From NCBI RefSeq assembly GCF_001522545.3, contig NC_031770.1, positions 94,464,851 to 94,528,850 on the forward strand: 64,000 bases of DNA, given 5' to 3'. This document shows, one piece after another, positions 39,001-54,000 of this stretch. Origin of the DNA: Parus major. Taxonomy: Eukaryota > Chordata > Aves > Passeriformes > Paridae. The translations under genes and the position numbers were made by a program. The notes below the pieces were generated by a model, which worked only from the letters and a program-made list of their open reading frames with translations, ran no database searches and was not told the DNA's origin. How positions within the stretch are numbered: position 1 is the stretch's first letter; each line of letters begins with the position of its first letter.

Positions 39001-42000
39001 TGACCTTGTGCATTATCACCATATAAGTTGATCTCTTAAAATTTGAGACAAAATAAGGATCACAAAAATAAATATGGATGTTTTTATGAACTAAACAGCA
39101 CAACAAATTCCATTAACATGTGGCTCAAAAATCATACTTTTATGGACCTATTTTTGAACGTTAATTATGTTTTTGCAAGTGCAGAGTGAGACAGGAACAA
39201 CTCCTATGGCATCAGGACCGAAACCCTGTTGCCTTAAATTGGACTGCTAAAGTGAATTTCATGTTTTTCCTTCCATCTACAACAGATGCAAAAAAAAGAT
39301 AAGGGAAAGCAAATAAAACATTTCTCTTGGACTGTGGAGAGGTAGGAATTTAGGGGAAAGCTCCTGTGTGCTGAGTTATTATATGAAAATGAGCTCTTTC
39401 AAGCATTTTCTAACAAGATTTCTGTTCAACAAAAAATGAATTTCTCTCCAAAATTTGGAACACATCAACTAAGTTTTACAGGGTACAATCCCCACAGTTT
39501 TGCCTAGACTTCCCTGAAGACTTATCCCTGTGATTTGAAAATGGGTCATGATTTGCAGAGCTCTTGTGTTAACTGTTTACATGGACAGAACTTGTCAAGA
39601 ACTGTTGCCCCTCTATATGTAGAGAATGAGGTCAGTCTTAGTATTTAGTGTTAGTATTTTGGTGACAATTCTATTTAAAATATGAAAACATAGGTCTTAA
39701 GCTTTCAGTGGCTCAACTGTCCCTTGTAATAGATGAAGATGCTGATAGTTATCTATCTCATGGGATATTGTGGCAATTATTTGGCCAATATCTTAAATAT
39801 GATACATGCTGAGAGAAGCTAAAGTTAAATGCTTAACAATGATTTTGCAATTAAGCAATTAAGAATTGAATTTTATTAGGAATAAAACTGAGACCACTTA
39901 TCCCAGACACCAGACTATTAAGTTTCCTTTGAAATACTGTGTATGCGGATATATAGACTTTAAAGAGAATTGGTGCTCAGAAGTCCTATTGATGATTGAG
40001 GATGGTCTTGGGTGTTAAATTTTACATGAAAGCAAAGCCTGCTCACAGCAGGGAGACCTCTTTTGTAACTGTCCTGCACAAGGTCTTCCACTTAGTGCTG
40101 CAGGCTCTGCTCACCCCAATAGTTTCTTTCTCATCCTAAAGGCTTCCCACAAAATTAAGTCTTGTGTGTGTCCAACAGAATGGCAGTTTCTCTTTTAGAA
40201 TTTTCCTGGCAGAACAAGGTCACAAGATAGACTTCCTCTTTGCTTTCCCAGTTGTCATGGGGTGACTACTTTTAAGATGGCTTTGAGAGCTAAGGAAGTT
40301 AAAGCTGCTGGTGGCTGATGGGAGTCTTTCCTCCTGACCAACTATCGGTCATTTCTAAGAATTGACAGCAGCTTTAACCATTGAAAAGTGCAATCAACTT
40401 GTGAACACCCCCTTAAGATCTAAAGTCAGAGTTCTCTTGTCCTCTTTGGGGTTTCCGGCTACTTACAAGGTAACAAGGCCCTGTTGTGGCCTCCTCCCCC
40501 TCTCCAGGCCGGACAAGGCCGCAGAGGACGGGGTGGGGGAGAAGCAGAGCCAGCCGGCCTGGTTTAGTTTTCAGTCTCTGCTGCTGGACTGAAACCTGAC
40601 ACCATGAACTCTTGCAGCTTTTCTAAGACTTTAATTCTTTTACTACCTGGATAAAACGTACAGATTACTCCTTTTTCCCAGAGAGACAGAGAGAAAGACA
40701 ATCAACATGAAGAAGACATCATAAAACCACCAAAAACAGTGAGGAAAAGAGTTAAGTTTTAGATGGGGAAGAGAGAATAAGAAGATGCTTTATAAGCTGA
40801 AATATCTTTCTGTTAAAGCTATGGAGATGGACAATAGTGGTTTGAAAAGACTCCTTTAATTCATGACAGAGTATATTGGGAGGAATAGAGTGTTCAAAGT
40901 GTGGATTTTAAGTAAAAAGAGAGAGTAATTGTGATACAGTGAGGTGCTGGAACAGAGTGAAGCGAAGATTTGAGGCCTTGAGAGGCAATGAGAAAAATTC
41001 TGTTTCCAGGACAGCTCACAGAGACAGATGAAGAAGACTTTTGCCTTTGAATAACTCATCCTTAAAATGACATCCCTAGACTCATGACCCACAACACACC
41101 TCAGAGTGATGTGAAACGGGAGGAGAAAATCTGATGACAGATTTCTGGGCAGCTGGCATCAGAAAAATAGAAAACTATAACAGAAATGGTTTTCTCATGA
41201 GAAACTCCATAGATTAGCAGCAGAAGTCTTCTGTTTCTCTACAAAGGCTGATGAAAAGACTCTAGCAAGAATTGAGACTGTTTTAACCACCGAAGTTTTT
41301 TTGTCTCTGTGTTGTCATGTGTACAAGAAAATAGTTAAGTAGTGAGAGATAAAAGAGTTTTCTGGAATTTTATTCTGGTGTTTTTATTCTTGTAGTTTTG
41401 TTAATAAACTTTCTTTATTCCTTTTAAGTTTTAAGCCTGTTTTGCTCTTGTTCTAATCCATATCTCACAGCAAGAAAGAAGTAATTTTTTTAGTTACTGC
41501 TTTAAAACCACAAGACCAGTGTACTCTTCAATCAAAATATACCTTAATACCTTAAACTTATATCCAGCACAGACAGCTTTATTGTTACCAAAAAAAAAAT
41601 CTAAAAATGTATACATTGCAAAACTTTCTGTATTTATTTCAATTATAGAAAGATCCAAGGAAGTGGAATAGCAACCCCTACCTTGCTGCTGGCTTTCTCA
41701 AAATTTCCTGAACAAGAGAGTCAAGATATTTCCCAAGCAGCTGAACGAATGGAAATGTCAATTCAGGTGCTGAAACAAAAGGTTTGCCAGAAGCACAAAC
41801 GTTCATTGCATCCAGCTGGTAAATACAGTATATTGACATTGGCAAATCACCCTATTGATTTGTTGAATGCTGTCTTTTAGATTAAAGTTCAGTTAAGTTC
41901 ACTTTTATTTTATTTTGCACTTTCTTTTATTCTTGAAAGCACCTCAGGTTTACATTTTTCTTTGCTGGAGTGTGGGCGGTGTTCTTATAGTTGAGGAGAG

Positions 42001-45000
42001 CAGTATTACACTAATGGCATCCTGTGAACTCATGACTGTGTATTTGTATTGCCTACAAATCAGCCTGCATATCCCCAGTGTTGCAAGGCTCCTGTTTACA
42101 GTGAAATATCTATCTTCCCCAGCAGTTTGGGTTTAGTGCTTGATCTTCTATCACACTATGGCACTGGCATTTTCAAACAACTTCCTCTCAACATATGCAT
42201 ATCCCTCTTTTAAAAAAAATATGATCTTATTTCCAAAACTAATTTTATAATACATTGCTGTTACACATTTATTTCCATTTTAACTGGGTTTTTTTTTTAT
42301 GTTAGATGGGGAAAGAAAGAGAGATAGTCCAGAAAGTTCAATGCTGTCTAAGTAAAATACTTGCTGTTAATTAGAGATGAATTTCAAGATGTTTGTCTGG
42401 TGTCTGGAAGGCCCAAAATATCAGAAACATTGACTTTTTCTCCCCATATATTAATTCTGTCACTTACATGAAGTGTTCTATCTTGGTGCTATAACAATTT
42501 TTTCCAAGATATAGAAGCATTAGAGTGCTGTAGACAAACATAAAGCTCTACAATTATTATTTTATTTACTTTCAAAAATATATGGCTTACTAAACTAATG
42601 GGATATTTGTAGAACTAATAATATATCTCTATCTACATGTCTGTGCTTATATTTATATACACACACATACACAGATACAATTATTTTTTTCTGTGAGATT
42701 TCAAAAGAAATTTAATTTCTAAACTGAAGAAATGCACAAAGCTCTTATTAATTTTCAGAGCTGAAACAATGCTAACAGAATGTGAATAGACACTATACAG
42801 TCTGTGTACCACAATAGAATAGTTTTACATGAATTAAAGAACTAAATTGACTTTAAAGAAAAATGTGAGCCTACCTAGGCAGCCCAGATAACAGCAAAGC
42901 TGGGCTCTGAGTAAAACTTTGAACCTGACCTAATACAGAAATACAGCTCTATTCACAAATTTGGCACAAGTTACTAGTACATAATGACAAGATTATGTAG
43001 CCAGTCTAACAATCTATTCCCTCTCTGTTCTCACTACTACCTTTTACAGGTTCTAACTGCTCAACAGAACATTCCTTGAGCTGATTTGGCTCTTGAACTT
43101 CTGTTGTTTGTTTTTGTGGCTTAATATTTCAGTTTGAACAATGGACTAAAACACCTTAGCTCAGAGTTGAATGGGCAGAACAAAGAGATACTGGGACTGG
43201 GTGACATGCATTAGCCAGTGGGGAGATAAGGGCAAGATTTATGTGTTACCTCTACCCTCATCTTTCATCATGTGATGGTTGTAGTCACTTTGAATGTCAA
43301 GGGTTCTCTGAGTTCAGGAATTTTCATGATTCATAGAAGTATAGGAAGGCTTGGGTTGGAAAGAACCTTAGAGACTCCCTAGTTCCAGCCCCCTGCCATG
43401 GGTAGGCTCACCTTCCTCTAGACCAGGTTGCTCCGGTTTCATGCATTCGTCCACCTCCAACTGGCCATACATATTTCAGTACCTGCAGAGGTGAGAATAG
43501 GTGTCATCGCTCTGCAGCTTACAAAATGGTGTGGCTTTGTCCCTCATCATCAGCTGCTCACTGGGAGGCCTATCTTGGATTGTATCAGAAATGTATTTAT
43601 AACATGCTGTCTTCTGGTATAAAGGGACTTGATTTTACCTAGCTTCCAAATTCCAGCTAATAATTCTGATTCTCTTCCACTCAACACTGAATTCTATAGT
43701 CAGCTCCAGGGTCTTTAAATTTCTGCATCTTTCCAGTCCCACGTTTTTCCTCCTTGGTATATACTTTTGTTCTTGAATGGCATTTTTTGCACCTTTGTTG
43801 CTAACACAGGGGCCAGGCAAGCAATGTACTACAACACAGGGAAAGTAGGAAGCAGCAAGCAGATCAGACTCAGTTCTCAGCTATTGCTGGACCTCTTCTC
43901 ATTCTCTATGCATCAGCTAATAAAACCAGCTCTTCCTCTAAGTCCCTGCACAGCCTCTTGCAGCACTTCTCACTAAGTGCTCTTTCCAAGGAAGAGGGAG
44001 AATTCTGTAGATGCTGCTGACAATAATGGCCTTTCTACTCTAGCAGCTAAATCCAATAGAGCAAATTGCTTGTCTGGATTCTTCCTTTCAGATCGTTTAT
44101 CAGCTGATCTGCTCACTATGATTGCTAATATTTCTGGATGTCTGCCTTATATGTTGCCACCAAAATGTCCAAATAATTGCTTAGCTAATAAATATCGACT
44201 CATCACTGGTGCCTGCAATAACAGGTATGTATGATAAAAACTGTCCTGAAAAATCTGTCTTTCTCATTCTTTAAACCCTAAAAGCTGTATTTGCTTTTAC
44301 TGAAGAAATTGGTGAGGGAGGACTGATGTTAATCAGTTAACTTTGGCATCAATGTGTCTGTAAATGAAGTACCTGTAAAAGTTCCTGGAGGAAGAACTCA
44401 TAATTTAAACTTTGGTGCACTTTTTGTATTAAACAGGCTTTCCCTCTGAAAGCTTCCAGGATTATGTGAAGAACTTTATATTTAGGGAGAACTGATTTAG
44501 CAGATGCCTTCTTCTCTATAAAAAGGAAACTTAATTCTAACCCAGCATTTATTTTTGGTTGAATTGGATAAAATTATATAAAGCAGGAAAACAATACTAC
44601 TTCCCAAGGTGAAATATTTTTGTATTTTCCCACAACTCTGACAGTTAGCAAGCATGAATCTAAAAATTCTAGGTGTTATTTTTAGGTTTACGTATCTGTT
44701 TGTATCTGTTTACTGTCTATTTTTTATAACTAGTACCTACCTGTTGCTTAATCTATTTGACAATTGCTTCCTACAAAACTCAACTTAATAGATGTGCCTG
44801 TCTTTTCAGAACCCTCCAATGCAATGAGTGTAAAACTGAGAATGAGAGCCCTTTTAAATACAAGGGTAAACAATATTTGTACTGAGCAGCCTCTGGATAC
44901 ATACACCTAAGGCCAGAAACTGAAAGGTGGACTGTATGTTTACAACTAAAGTGCAACAGGGATGAAAATGGAAGGCCATTATCATTGTGCAGGTTCAGGT

Positions 45001-48000
45001 GCTCTGCAATGTGGTGAATAAAGAGAAGTACAGTTCTGCAGTTTTATTATTCAGTGAGTCTGGTTTTATGACATGAATCTGTTTTGCTACATCACAAGTC
45101 ATTTGCAAGAAACATGCCTGATAGGTTCTTTGCTGAAAGGACACAACCTGATATGAATCAGTGTTATAAATCTAACTATGTGGAAATCCATAATTTCCCC
45201 CCAGGCATGTTCAGAGTTGCTTGGAATCTGAAGTAGCAGCTAGTAGAATATTTGCACTGACAACTCCATCAGGGCTTGAATACAATGGCCAAGATTCATG
45301 CAGCTGAACAGAGACACATGGCTGAAGCTCTTAATTTACAGGAGTGGCTGTGTAGTCTTTCTCCCTAGAGATGGAGAGAAGCACTCTGCTATAGGTAATG
45401 TAAAAGACCTTTTTCTCTTCAGGGACTGATAATGCTAGGCTGTGTACAGGCATTTCCATCTTGTATCTAAAGCTGGGTAGGGTAAATATGATTCATTGAG
45501 TCTGCTCTGTAGTGACTCTCTTCTACTTTGTATATTTTTATGCTTGTACTGCATTGGAATTTAAACCCATCACTCATATTAGGTGGCATTTTATACTCTT
45601 GCTCTAAATGTGTGTAAAAGGTGTAAGGTGACAAAAAATGCTGCAAAACCAAAGGCTTTGAGACCAGTGATTCAGATCTTTACTGAGTCTAAAACTCTTT
45701 GAGCCCCTCGAAATACCTCTTGTTCTACTGAAATACAGAAACTTGAAAAGCCCACAACAATGTCATGTAAATAACAGATTTTGTGATGTAAGCCAAGTTC
45801 AAAGACCTCAGAAATTAAATGAAATACCAGGCTGTGGTTTTCCTTGCTTTACAGCTTCCACTTCCAGGGAGAAAATATATCAAGATCTATGTGGCATTTG
45901 TACTTTTGCTCAGTCTCTGGATATGTAGCTGTACTGTAGATCAGTAAATGCTGCATTTCATGAGTGAAATTTAGGAAAAAAAAAAAATATAGCAGAATTA
46001 ATTGTGTGTCCACAAGAACAATCTTTCTTAATCTATTTAGAAGTGAGCAAGGAAAAGCTTTACAGATGTTCTGCTAAGTCAGTCTGTACATTTGGGACAA
46101 ATCAGATCAATTACAAAGGGTTTTTTCTACAGCACTGAGATTGCTTTTAGTGTGCATTTCCTAGAACAAAGGTGTAGTAGAATAGCATAAACATGACCTT
46201 CTATGGAGAATATCAACATGATATCAGACATTCCCAGCAGAGTTATTATCCACTTTTACTTGTAAGAGATATTTACAGATTTTAGTTTCCTTTCTATCTA
46301 AACAAGTAAAATAAAATTGCATTATTTTAAAATGAAGAATAAGGAACAAAAAGAAAATCCAGGTTTTTTTTGTTGTTGTTTTTTATTCCCAACTGGCTAG
46401 CATTGATCTATGTGGTTTTTTTGTGTCTAGTACAATGAGGGGAACTCAAGAGTGAAGGAATTACAGGTACTAAAGGAAAGGACTCTCACAGTGCAATTAC
46501 CTTCACCTAATATTTGATTTCAGAGATCTCTTGTCTTCTGCAAGACTGCATCTTTGGCTATTCCTGGTAGTGAGAAATAAGATGGAGTGACAGGATGGTA
46601 CCCAGGAGCTTTCTGTCTTTATGGCTTGGTGGACAGGTTGTTAGATGACTAGCTTACTTTTTGTACACTTAATATTTGGGGCACCTGGGAGGAATTTTAT
46701 CTGCAGCATTTCTGTTTCATTGTTGTGTCATTAACCATTTTCTCAGGTAAGGACCTGATGCCCAGTCTGGAGGTCCAGTACCAGCAGAGTTAGGAGTATG
46801 GCTCATCTAGTGGAAAGAAGGAACAATCCTGACTGAATCCACTGGCTTCCATAATAAGAAATTGAGATGTTTCCTCTAGGTTAGCTATTTCACCCCAATG
46901 CAAAATTAAATGTTCAATCAGTAGCAGGCTTATTTTCCAGAACTGTCCCATGTTTCCAGAAGTCACACTCATGATAACTCAGCACAACTTAAAACATCAT
47001 GAACTATAATAATTAAGTTGCCATATGGCATTCATTTCATCTACTTGAAACTAGGCAGACATTAAAATAAGTTTCAGAAGATAAAAATCTGGATACTGAA
47101 TGGAAGCTTAAAACTCCAGGTTGCTTCTCTGGCAGCCAAAAAAAAAATCCTAATGGTGGAATTCCAGTATTTCACAAGTAAATGCAAACTCCTTCCATAA
47201 ACAGAATATATAGTATCAAATTTGAGTACTTTATAAAGCTGTATGGTAGAAAAATCTCTTTATTTCAACAGCCTTTTTAACTCAAGCAAGATTCCAAGAT
47301 ATTAACATGTTTAATGCAATAATAAAAAGGCATGTGAGAGGGGTTTTACTAAAGTAGCATTCCAGTGATCTGCTAAAATACAAAAGCAATCAGGAGAAAA
47401 ATCACTGGTTAAGCAGCTACATTAACATTTCATTATTTTTAATTGACTGGAATAGCACTACACTATGTGCAGTATTTTATGCAATTTCAATAAAGGCAAA
47501 TCAACTGTAACTAATTTGAATGCTTTATTAAAGCATACTTCAACCTTCAAGTGTGAATTATTGTGGATAATTAAGCATATTACTGCACCATATAGCTTGG
47601 CAAATTGAGTCTCTTCAGTGTGCTGGAGATCAACGAAGTATTAATATAATAATTGTTTAGAATCCTGATAGACATGTAAATGTATGTTTTAACACCATGT
47701 ATTTCCATCAATATTCCAGAAATATTTCTGGTTTCTTGAGGCTTATTTTACAATTTTAGTCAGCTGAGTACATTGCAAAAAATATTTTTTCTTTTTAGTG
47801 CTGATATATGTTTAACAATTATGAAGTATCAGTGAACATGTTGAAAAACAACCAAACAACAACAAAAAAATCCTAAAATTTCCAATATTCATGATAGAGG
47901 GAAGATTAATTGGGTCAAACCCAAGACTCACTCACTCTACTAATAAATAGAAATCACCAAGGATTATTTGCTGACCCTCAAAATAAATATGATCTGATTC

Positions 48001-51000
48001 TTGCCACCCTCTTACTTTTACACATTTTGTCTAGACTTTTTACATCCCTTCCACTTCCAGGTAGGCTGGCTATGGGATGATAAAATGGTATGCAATGATG
48101 CCAAGGTGTGCTCAGGTGGGTGACATTCAGGGAAAAGCAAGTGAGGAAAAAAATTCACTGCAGTTATTGCTGACAACTTAGCATCATATTTCAGTGCCTG
48201 GCCTTGTGCACAGGCCCTCCCAAAGATGGACCCAAGAAATTGGAATAGCTTCAACCAGAGGGAGCATTGCCACTGGATTCAGCTCCCATCTCCTCAGCCC
48301 TGGCTCCTTTGGTCTTGCTAAATGATTTCTTCTCTATGTGCCCAGGGTTCCAACATATGACTAGTGCCCATTTTTCATTTCAGCTTTCTTCACCTGTACT
48401 CTAGTGTTTCTTCACATTTTCCTCCTTTTTGATTTCCTTGCTGTTGCTCTAAACAAACATCTTTCTAAAGATGCTAGCAAAGGCACTTGAGAGTATATCT
48501 GACTTTATGGGGAATGAGGACACTATTAGGAACTCACCTTCACAGCAAGTATTTAGAAAATGTTAAAAGGTAACCAACTTAGGTTATAAACATGAGTAAA
48601 ATAGTAATAATTCATTAACAATTTAAATGCTCATTATTTTCCTTTTGAGTAAAATTGATATTGACATTCATGAAGACAAGTATTTTATGCCCTTTCAAAG
48701 ATTGCTACATGAACCTCTTATTGTAATGTCATATTGCTCTATGGCTGATGATTATTTCATATTATTTCATATTATTTTATTATTATATTTTTATGGTGAG
48801 GTCTTATATTCAGAACATAAATATAAGTAATATATATATATATTTATATTAGATTCAGAATATATTTAGAGGTTCTGCTGCTGCTGTTGCTTTTGGGGGA
48901 TTTTTTTTTTGTTTGTTTTTCTTTTCATAGGGAACATCCTAGATGGGGAGCATCCAACACAGCTTTGGCTAGGTGGCTTCCAGCAGCCTATGAAGATGGC
49001 CTCAGCCAGCCTCGAGGATGGGATCCCAGTGTCCAATACAATGGATTCCAGCTACCCTCGGTTAGGAAGTTTACCTCAAGATCACTTGAAACACTTACAC
49101 TTGGCTATTATCATACCTGCCACCACAGACCTCCATTTTCATCAGTAAATGAAATATCTGTGTGAAATACTTCAAAAGTGTCTGTGGAACTCAATTAAGA
49201 AGCCGGTGTCTTTGCTAAGCATAAGTTCAGCCACATGGGTGAGAGTGCCCTTGGCTGGGATAAGCCCATGGAGCAGTTCTGGGGACACTGACTGTCCTGG
49301 GGAGCAGCCCAGCACTCCAAAGAGTGCTGTAGGGGAGAGCAGGCAGGGCAGGAGCCAGCCAAATGCCGGCCTGGCAGGCACCAGGCAGCCAGCACACACA
49401 GGGTGATGATTGCTCAGGTAGACAAAGGGTGCACAGCAGACCTAATTTTTACCTTCCCATGATGAAATTGTAGAGAAGGGGGAGGTCTACAAGGATGCAT
49501 GCTGCTATGGTAAAAGGCAATGTTCACAAGTTGCTCCAGAGAAAATTTTGTCTTCAAACAAGAAATTAATTTTTTTTTGAGAGCACAATTAAATGTTGGA
49601 ATAGGTTTTTGTTGGAATATGGATTCCAGCCCAGAGAGCTTCTGGCATATCCCTCATGGGAAATACCCAAGATCTGTCTTTATGGAGCTCTCAATAACCT
49701 AATCCCTGCTTTCAATTTAAAGTTGCACATTGTAGCTGCCAGAATTTCCTTCCAGCCTAGATGTTCCAGCATTTTTATGATTTTTTGTTTTAATAATGGC
49801 ACCTTTATTCAGGGAAGAAGGAGGAGGGAAAGAAAGGTGGGTGTTAACTAAACAGATACAAAGCACATTGACATTCTAGCATGTGTGCAGGTGTGTGCAT
49901 GTATGCCATTCTTCATAGGCTACCAACCTTTAACTGAACAAGTATTTTTGTCAAATCATAACTTCATTTTTTAGTTAGTCCAACATACTGAACTTAGAAA
50001 GTATTGCAATATTTATGGATTTTAGCAGCTCATATACTCAAAAAAATAGCAGACCTGCCGTAGTGGGAAGTATGGAAAAAGAACATTTGCACAGAGGACT
50101 GGGTGAAAAATTCCCCAGTGCAGGTTAAAATGATTTGGGCTGGATTTACAATTTGTGATTTGTCATCATTGCTTTGAAACCTGACTTTTAATGGACTCAA
50201 AGTCTTGTCATTTTAACCATTGTATGTTTAATAAGGATAAGCAAGAGAATTTAGTGTTAATGTCACCTGCAACTCATGTTATTAATTAAATAACATTGTC
50301 TCTAAGTTGCACAATTTAGCACTCAGAGATGAAAACCTGACATTTACACAGGCAAATTTCCAGTAGATAGTACAAACTGCCTTTTCTAGATTCATTAGGG
50401 TACATGCTTGTCAAGTAAAAGACACTGAAAAAAGATTGTATAACTGTACTGAATCTGATCATCAACGTCTGACCATGAGCAAGGGTCTCTGCTTTGTTTT
50501 GGAGTAAGATAGGGTAAAACTAATGTCATAAATGTTTTTTTGTCATTTACGTAATTGTTCTTTTTTTGTACTTTTAGCTATCTAACTTTATCCTTTCAAA
50601 AGTAACATGAAAATACTGTGAAAGTGATAGATAAATGTGAGGATTACTATAAAGGAAAACAATGATAAAAAAATTTATTAACTTAAAAAAAAAAATTTGT
50701 GCTTTGTGGCCACCAAAGCTATTAAAATACTGATCTAATGATTTGAATTCCTGATGAGCTGTAGGTAGCTTGCTGTTGAATATTTCAGTATAACTCCTGA
50801 TGTTCCTAACAAGCCCCATGTTGCCTCTTGTCCTTACCAATTCTATTTAACTGAACCTGCCTTATACATTCATTATACAGCTCTCATATTTATTATAGGC
50901 TCTGTGAGTCTATTTTATGTGCTGCCCTTTCAGTTGCTTGAGTTCCAAGGCAGCTGTTACTTACCAGGGAATATTTTGCAGCATGAGGGAATAATCTGTG

Positions 51001-54000
51001 AATAATGATAACCTTAACATCTCGTCAAACTGAGTGCTGATTTTGCCCCAATGGTTTTGCTTAGTTATTAATATAGGCTGGACATGTAGCATAGATATCT
51101 CCATGTGCTCCTCCTCAGAGCATCTGTATCTCTATGCATCTTGCACAGAACTGTGTCAGAAATATTTTTGGCTCCTCCCTGCCTGGGAAAAGGAAGCTGA
51201 ACTTTCAGCTACCATGTGTTTGCATCTACCACATGTCCTGAGCTGCATAAGCTACTTCATTTACATACAGAGCAGCTCAAACCTTCTGTGTGTCAACAGT
51301 GATTTGAGTTTTCCCAGCAAATCCTTTTGTTTGAGGAGAAAACAGAATACATAGAAAGAAAACTTTTAGACAGTCTAAAATGAATGTGTGATTTTCAAAA
51401 TTGTCTGGAAAGAAACAGATCAAAGATACGCTGCTCACTGGAAAACATATAGAAGATTACATATCTTATGTCATTCATATATTTCATAACATATTTCAGC
51501 TGAAACATCTTTGAAACTGCTTGTAGCACCTTGGTCTCAGCTCCTGAACAGAAATAAGAGCCTGATAGAGGTTGAATTTCATATTGTTGTTGGACTTTTT
51601 ATTTTGTTTTGGTTGTAGGTAAACCATTAGAAACATTCTAGAAACATAAATTTGGGAAGTGGGAAGATAGCTTTTATCACTGTTCCCCCTACATTTTTAG
51701 TATTTTATCATTTTGTGAGAAGTAAAAACTGTTTGTCACTCAAGGTAAATTAGTTCTCTTTTCAGGTTCGTGAAGTGACAAGAAAAATTATTCATGCACC
51801 TAATGAGGCTGTTACTGAAGACAAGCTGTATTCTGATATCATTATGGTATGGGGACAGTACATAGACCATGACATTGCATTCACACCCCAGAGCACAGGG
51901 AGAACCACCCTGCTAAGTGGGATGGAGTGCCAGATGTCTTGTGAAAAACAAAATCCATGTTTTCCAATAAAGGTAAGATTCCAACTTAAATTCTACAAGA
52001 GAAATTCCAGGCTTTAAACAGATGAGTAAAGTCAGGAAACGTTAGAGCAGACAGCGATAAAAAAATAGAAACTTGTACAACTATTAAATGAAACAGGTAG
52101 ACATTGAAATTTTTTTTGTAGCAATAAAAAACTAGAGTTAATATACTTAATAAAATATCACATTTTTAACCTAAGGTTTATGTCGCAGAGAAATCTTACT
52201 GGTCCCTCCTAATGTTGTTGTTCTCATGCTTCAAGGTTTTGAGTTCCACTGGGGAAAGTAGCAAAGTAGTCATTTACATTTTCATCCAGATAAAGTGAAA
52301 AGATTTTAACAATACTTCTTCCAGTTAATGCAAACTTTTGAAGAGAGCTATCTTTTCAATGTATGTATAAAAATCATCTCCAGGGAGCTGCTGAAACTTA
52401 CATACATCACATCTTTGCTTTGAGCAGATGGAAAACATGAGTTCAAAGCTTGTTAGAGGGATAGAAGAAACATAAATAGGTATAAATATAGGATACAGCA
52501 TTTTTGATCACCTAATTTAAAAGTATAGTCCTTGTTTCACTCAAAAAAAATGAGCAGCAAAGTAAAACCATGTTTTTTCTTCTCAAAGCACAGCCTGTCC
52601 AACTCAGGCTATAGGAAAGCTCCAAGCCTATCATAGCCCTCAGTGATGTTCAAGTCAGCACAACCTAAATTCTCTTACTTAGGAGCATGATTATTTATCA
52701 GCTTCCCTATGTACTGCCATGTAGGGTTTCTATCAGAATAGAAAACATCTTTTACCTTAGCAAACTGTAATTGATAAACATTCCATAGTCTCATTTTGCT
52801 TTAAGTGCCTCATTTCTCTCTCGCTAAATGTAGAGGAAAATATTTGGCTAACTGTAAAGAGAACCAAATCAGGTTGTGTTAAAAGGTTGCTCATCTTCCA
52901 TATGGTGAGAGAATTTAAAATACTGGGAAGATTAAGTGAAATTAATGTCTGCCTAAAATTGCACCAGAAGCAGGTAAATCTAGTCCCTCTCACCCTGGAT
53001 ATATGGACTTTTGAAAGTTTGCAAACATATCTTCAGAGCATTCAGAAAGAACACAGGCTTCTTAAAGAACCACATTCTTTCAGACAGTGAGCAACTGAGA
53101 GCACTGAATAACCTGAATCTGCCACCACAGCCCTAATTACTAAGAGTATGCCATAGTTTTGGAAAAAATCTCTAGTTTGCTGTGTTTCAAATTTCCATTA
53201 GTGGCAAGATATTGGTTTATTCTGTTTATGATTTTAAGTAATAGTCTTAGAAATATTCCCATTCCCAAAGTCTTACCAAGAGATGCTAGGGTGGACATCC
53301 ACACCTGACCAGCAGTGCTTTGTATGATGTGAAAATAGATCCATCTGAAACATATACCATAATATATTGACTCCCAGTTTTAAAAACTCTGTTTGCTGCA
53401 GCTATAAAACTGCAAAAATCTTCAAAAGTCATTTGTGTTTACAATATATTCTTTGAAATAGCACAATTTGTATTGATATTTAATTATAAAACCCCTATTT
53501 TTTTTATTACTACATGGATTTTTTGATTGAGACTCAAACTGTTTCCCATAACTTGAATGAAAAGTAAATCACAAGGACCATAGTTTGTAAGCATTGAACC
53601 CTGACTAATTCAAGCCTCAAAATCCCATCTACTTAAAAAAAGAGACAGTGTAAGGGATCTTTAAAAAAGACTCCAAGGCTAGCATTATTAATGTGGTAGA
53701 GACATTCAGTAAAGAGGGATAGAGGGTTCACAGATTGTCATGTCAAAGACTTTCAAGTGCATCCTTCAGTGCTCTAAACAGGGCACAGACTCTGGATTTC
53801 TGTCTTGGAGCTGTGACGAGATTCAGAGTGTGTTTCAAGAATGCTCTTGAAGGTGAATTATGTGAGCATATACTAAATCTATCATTGGGCATTAAATATA
53901 GCTAAATCTAGCACTGGATGCTGCTCTTACTCAGCATGAGGATGGCTTTGATGTAGCCATGCAAAAAAATTCAGTCACAACCCTGTAAGTAATAGATGAG

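Larger units (their letters stand above)
38766..41648 (+). other. TPO: TPO intron 2, carrying CR1 and LTR elements
   Basis: A 2883-base intron. A CR1 3'-end fragment lies at 38889-38982, and a candidate solo LTR at 40253-41515 occupies nearly half of the intron, ending about 130 bases before the next exon. Between them (38983-40252) I see nothing I recognise. Confidence 0.85.

Noticed and set aside
48887..49165. Single ORF covering TPO exon 5 plus sequence after 49060
   Set aside because: The part after 49060 is retained intron. Human-like continuation (VREVTR) is supplied by the exon at 51766.
49149..49406. Overlapping ORFs on both strands in TPO intron 5
   Set aside because: A GC-richer patch lowers stop-codon frequency in all frames; none matches a known protein.
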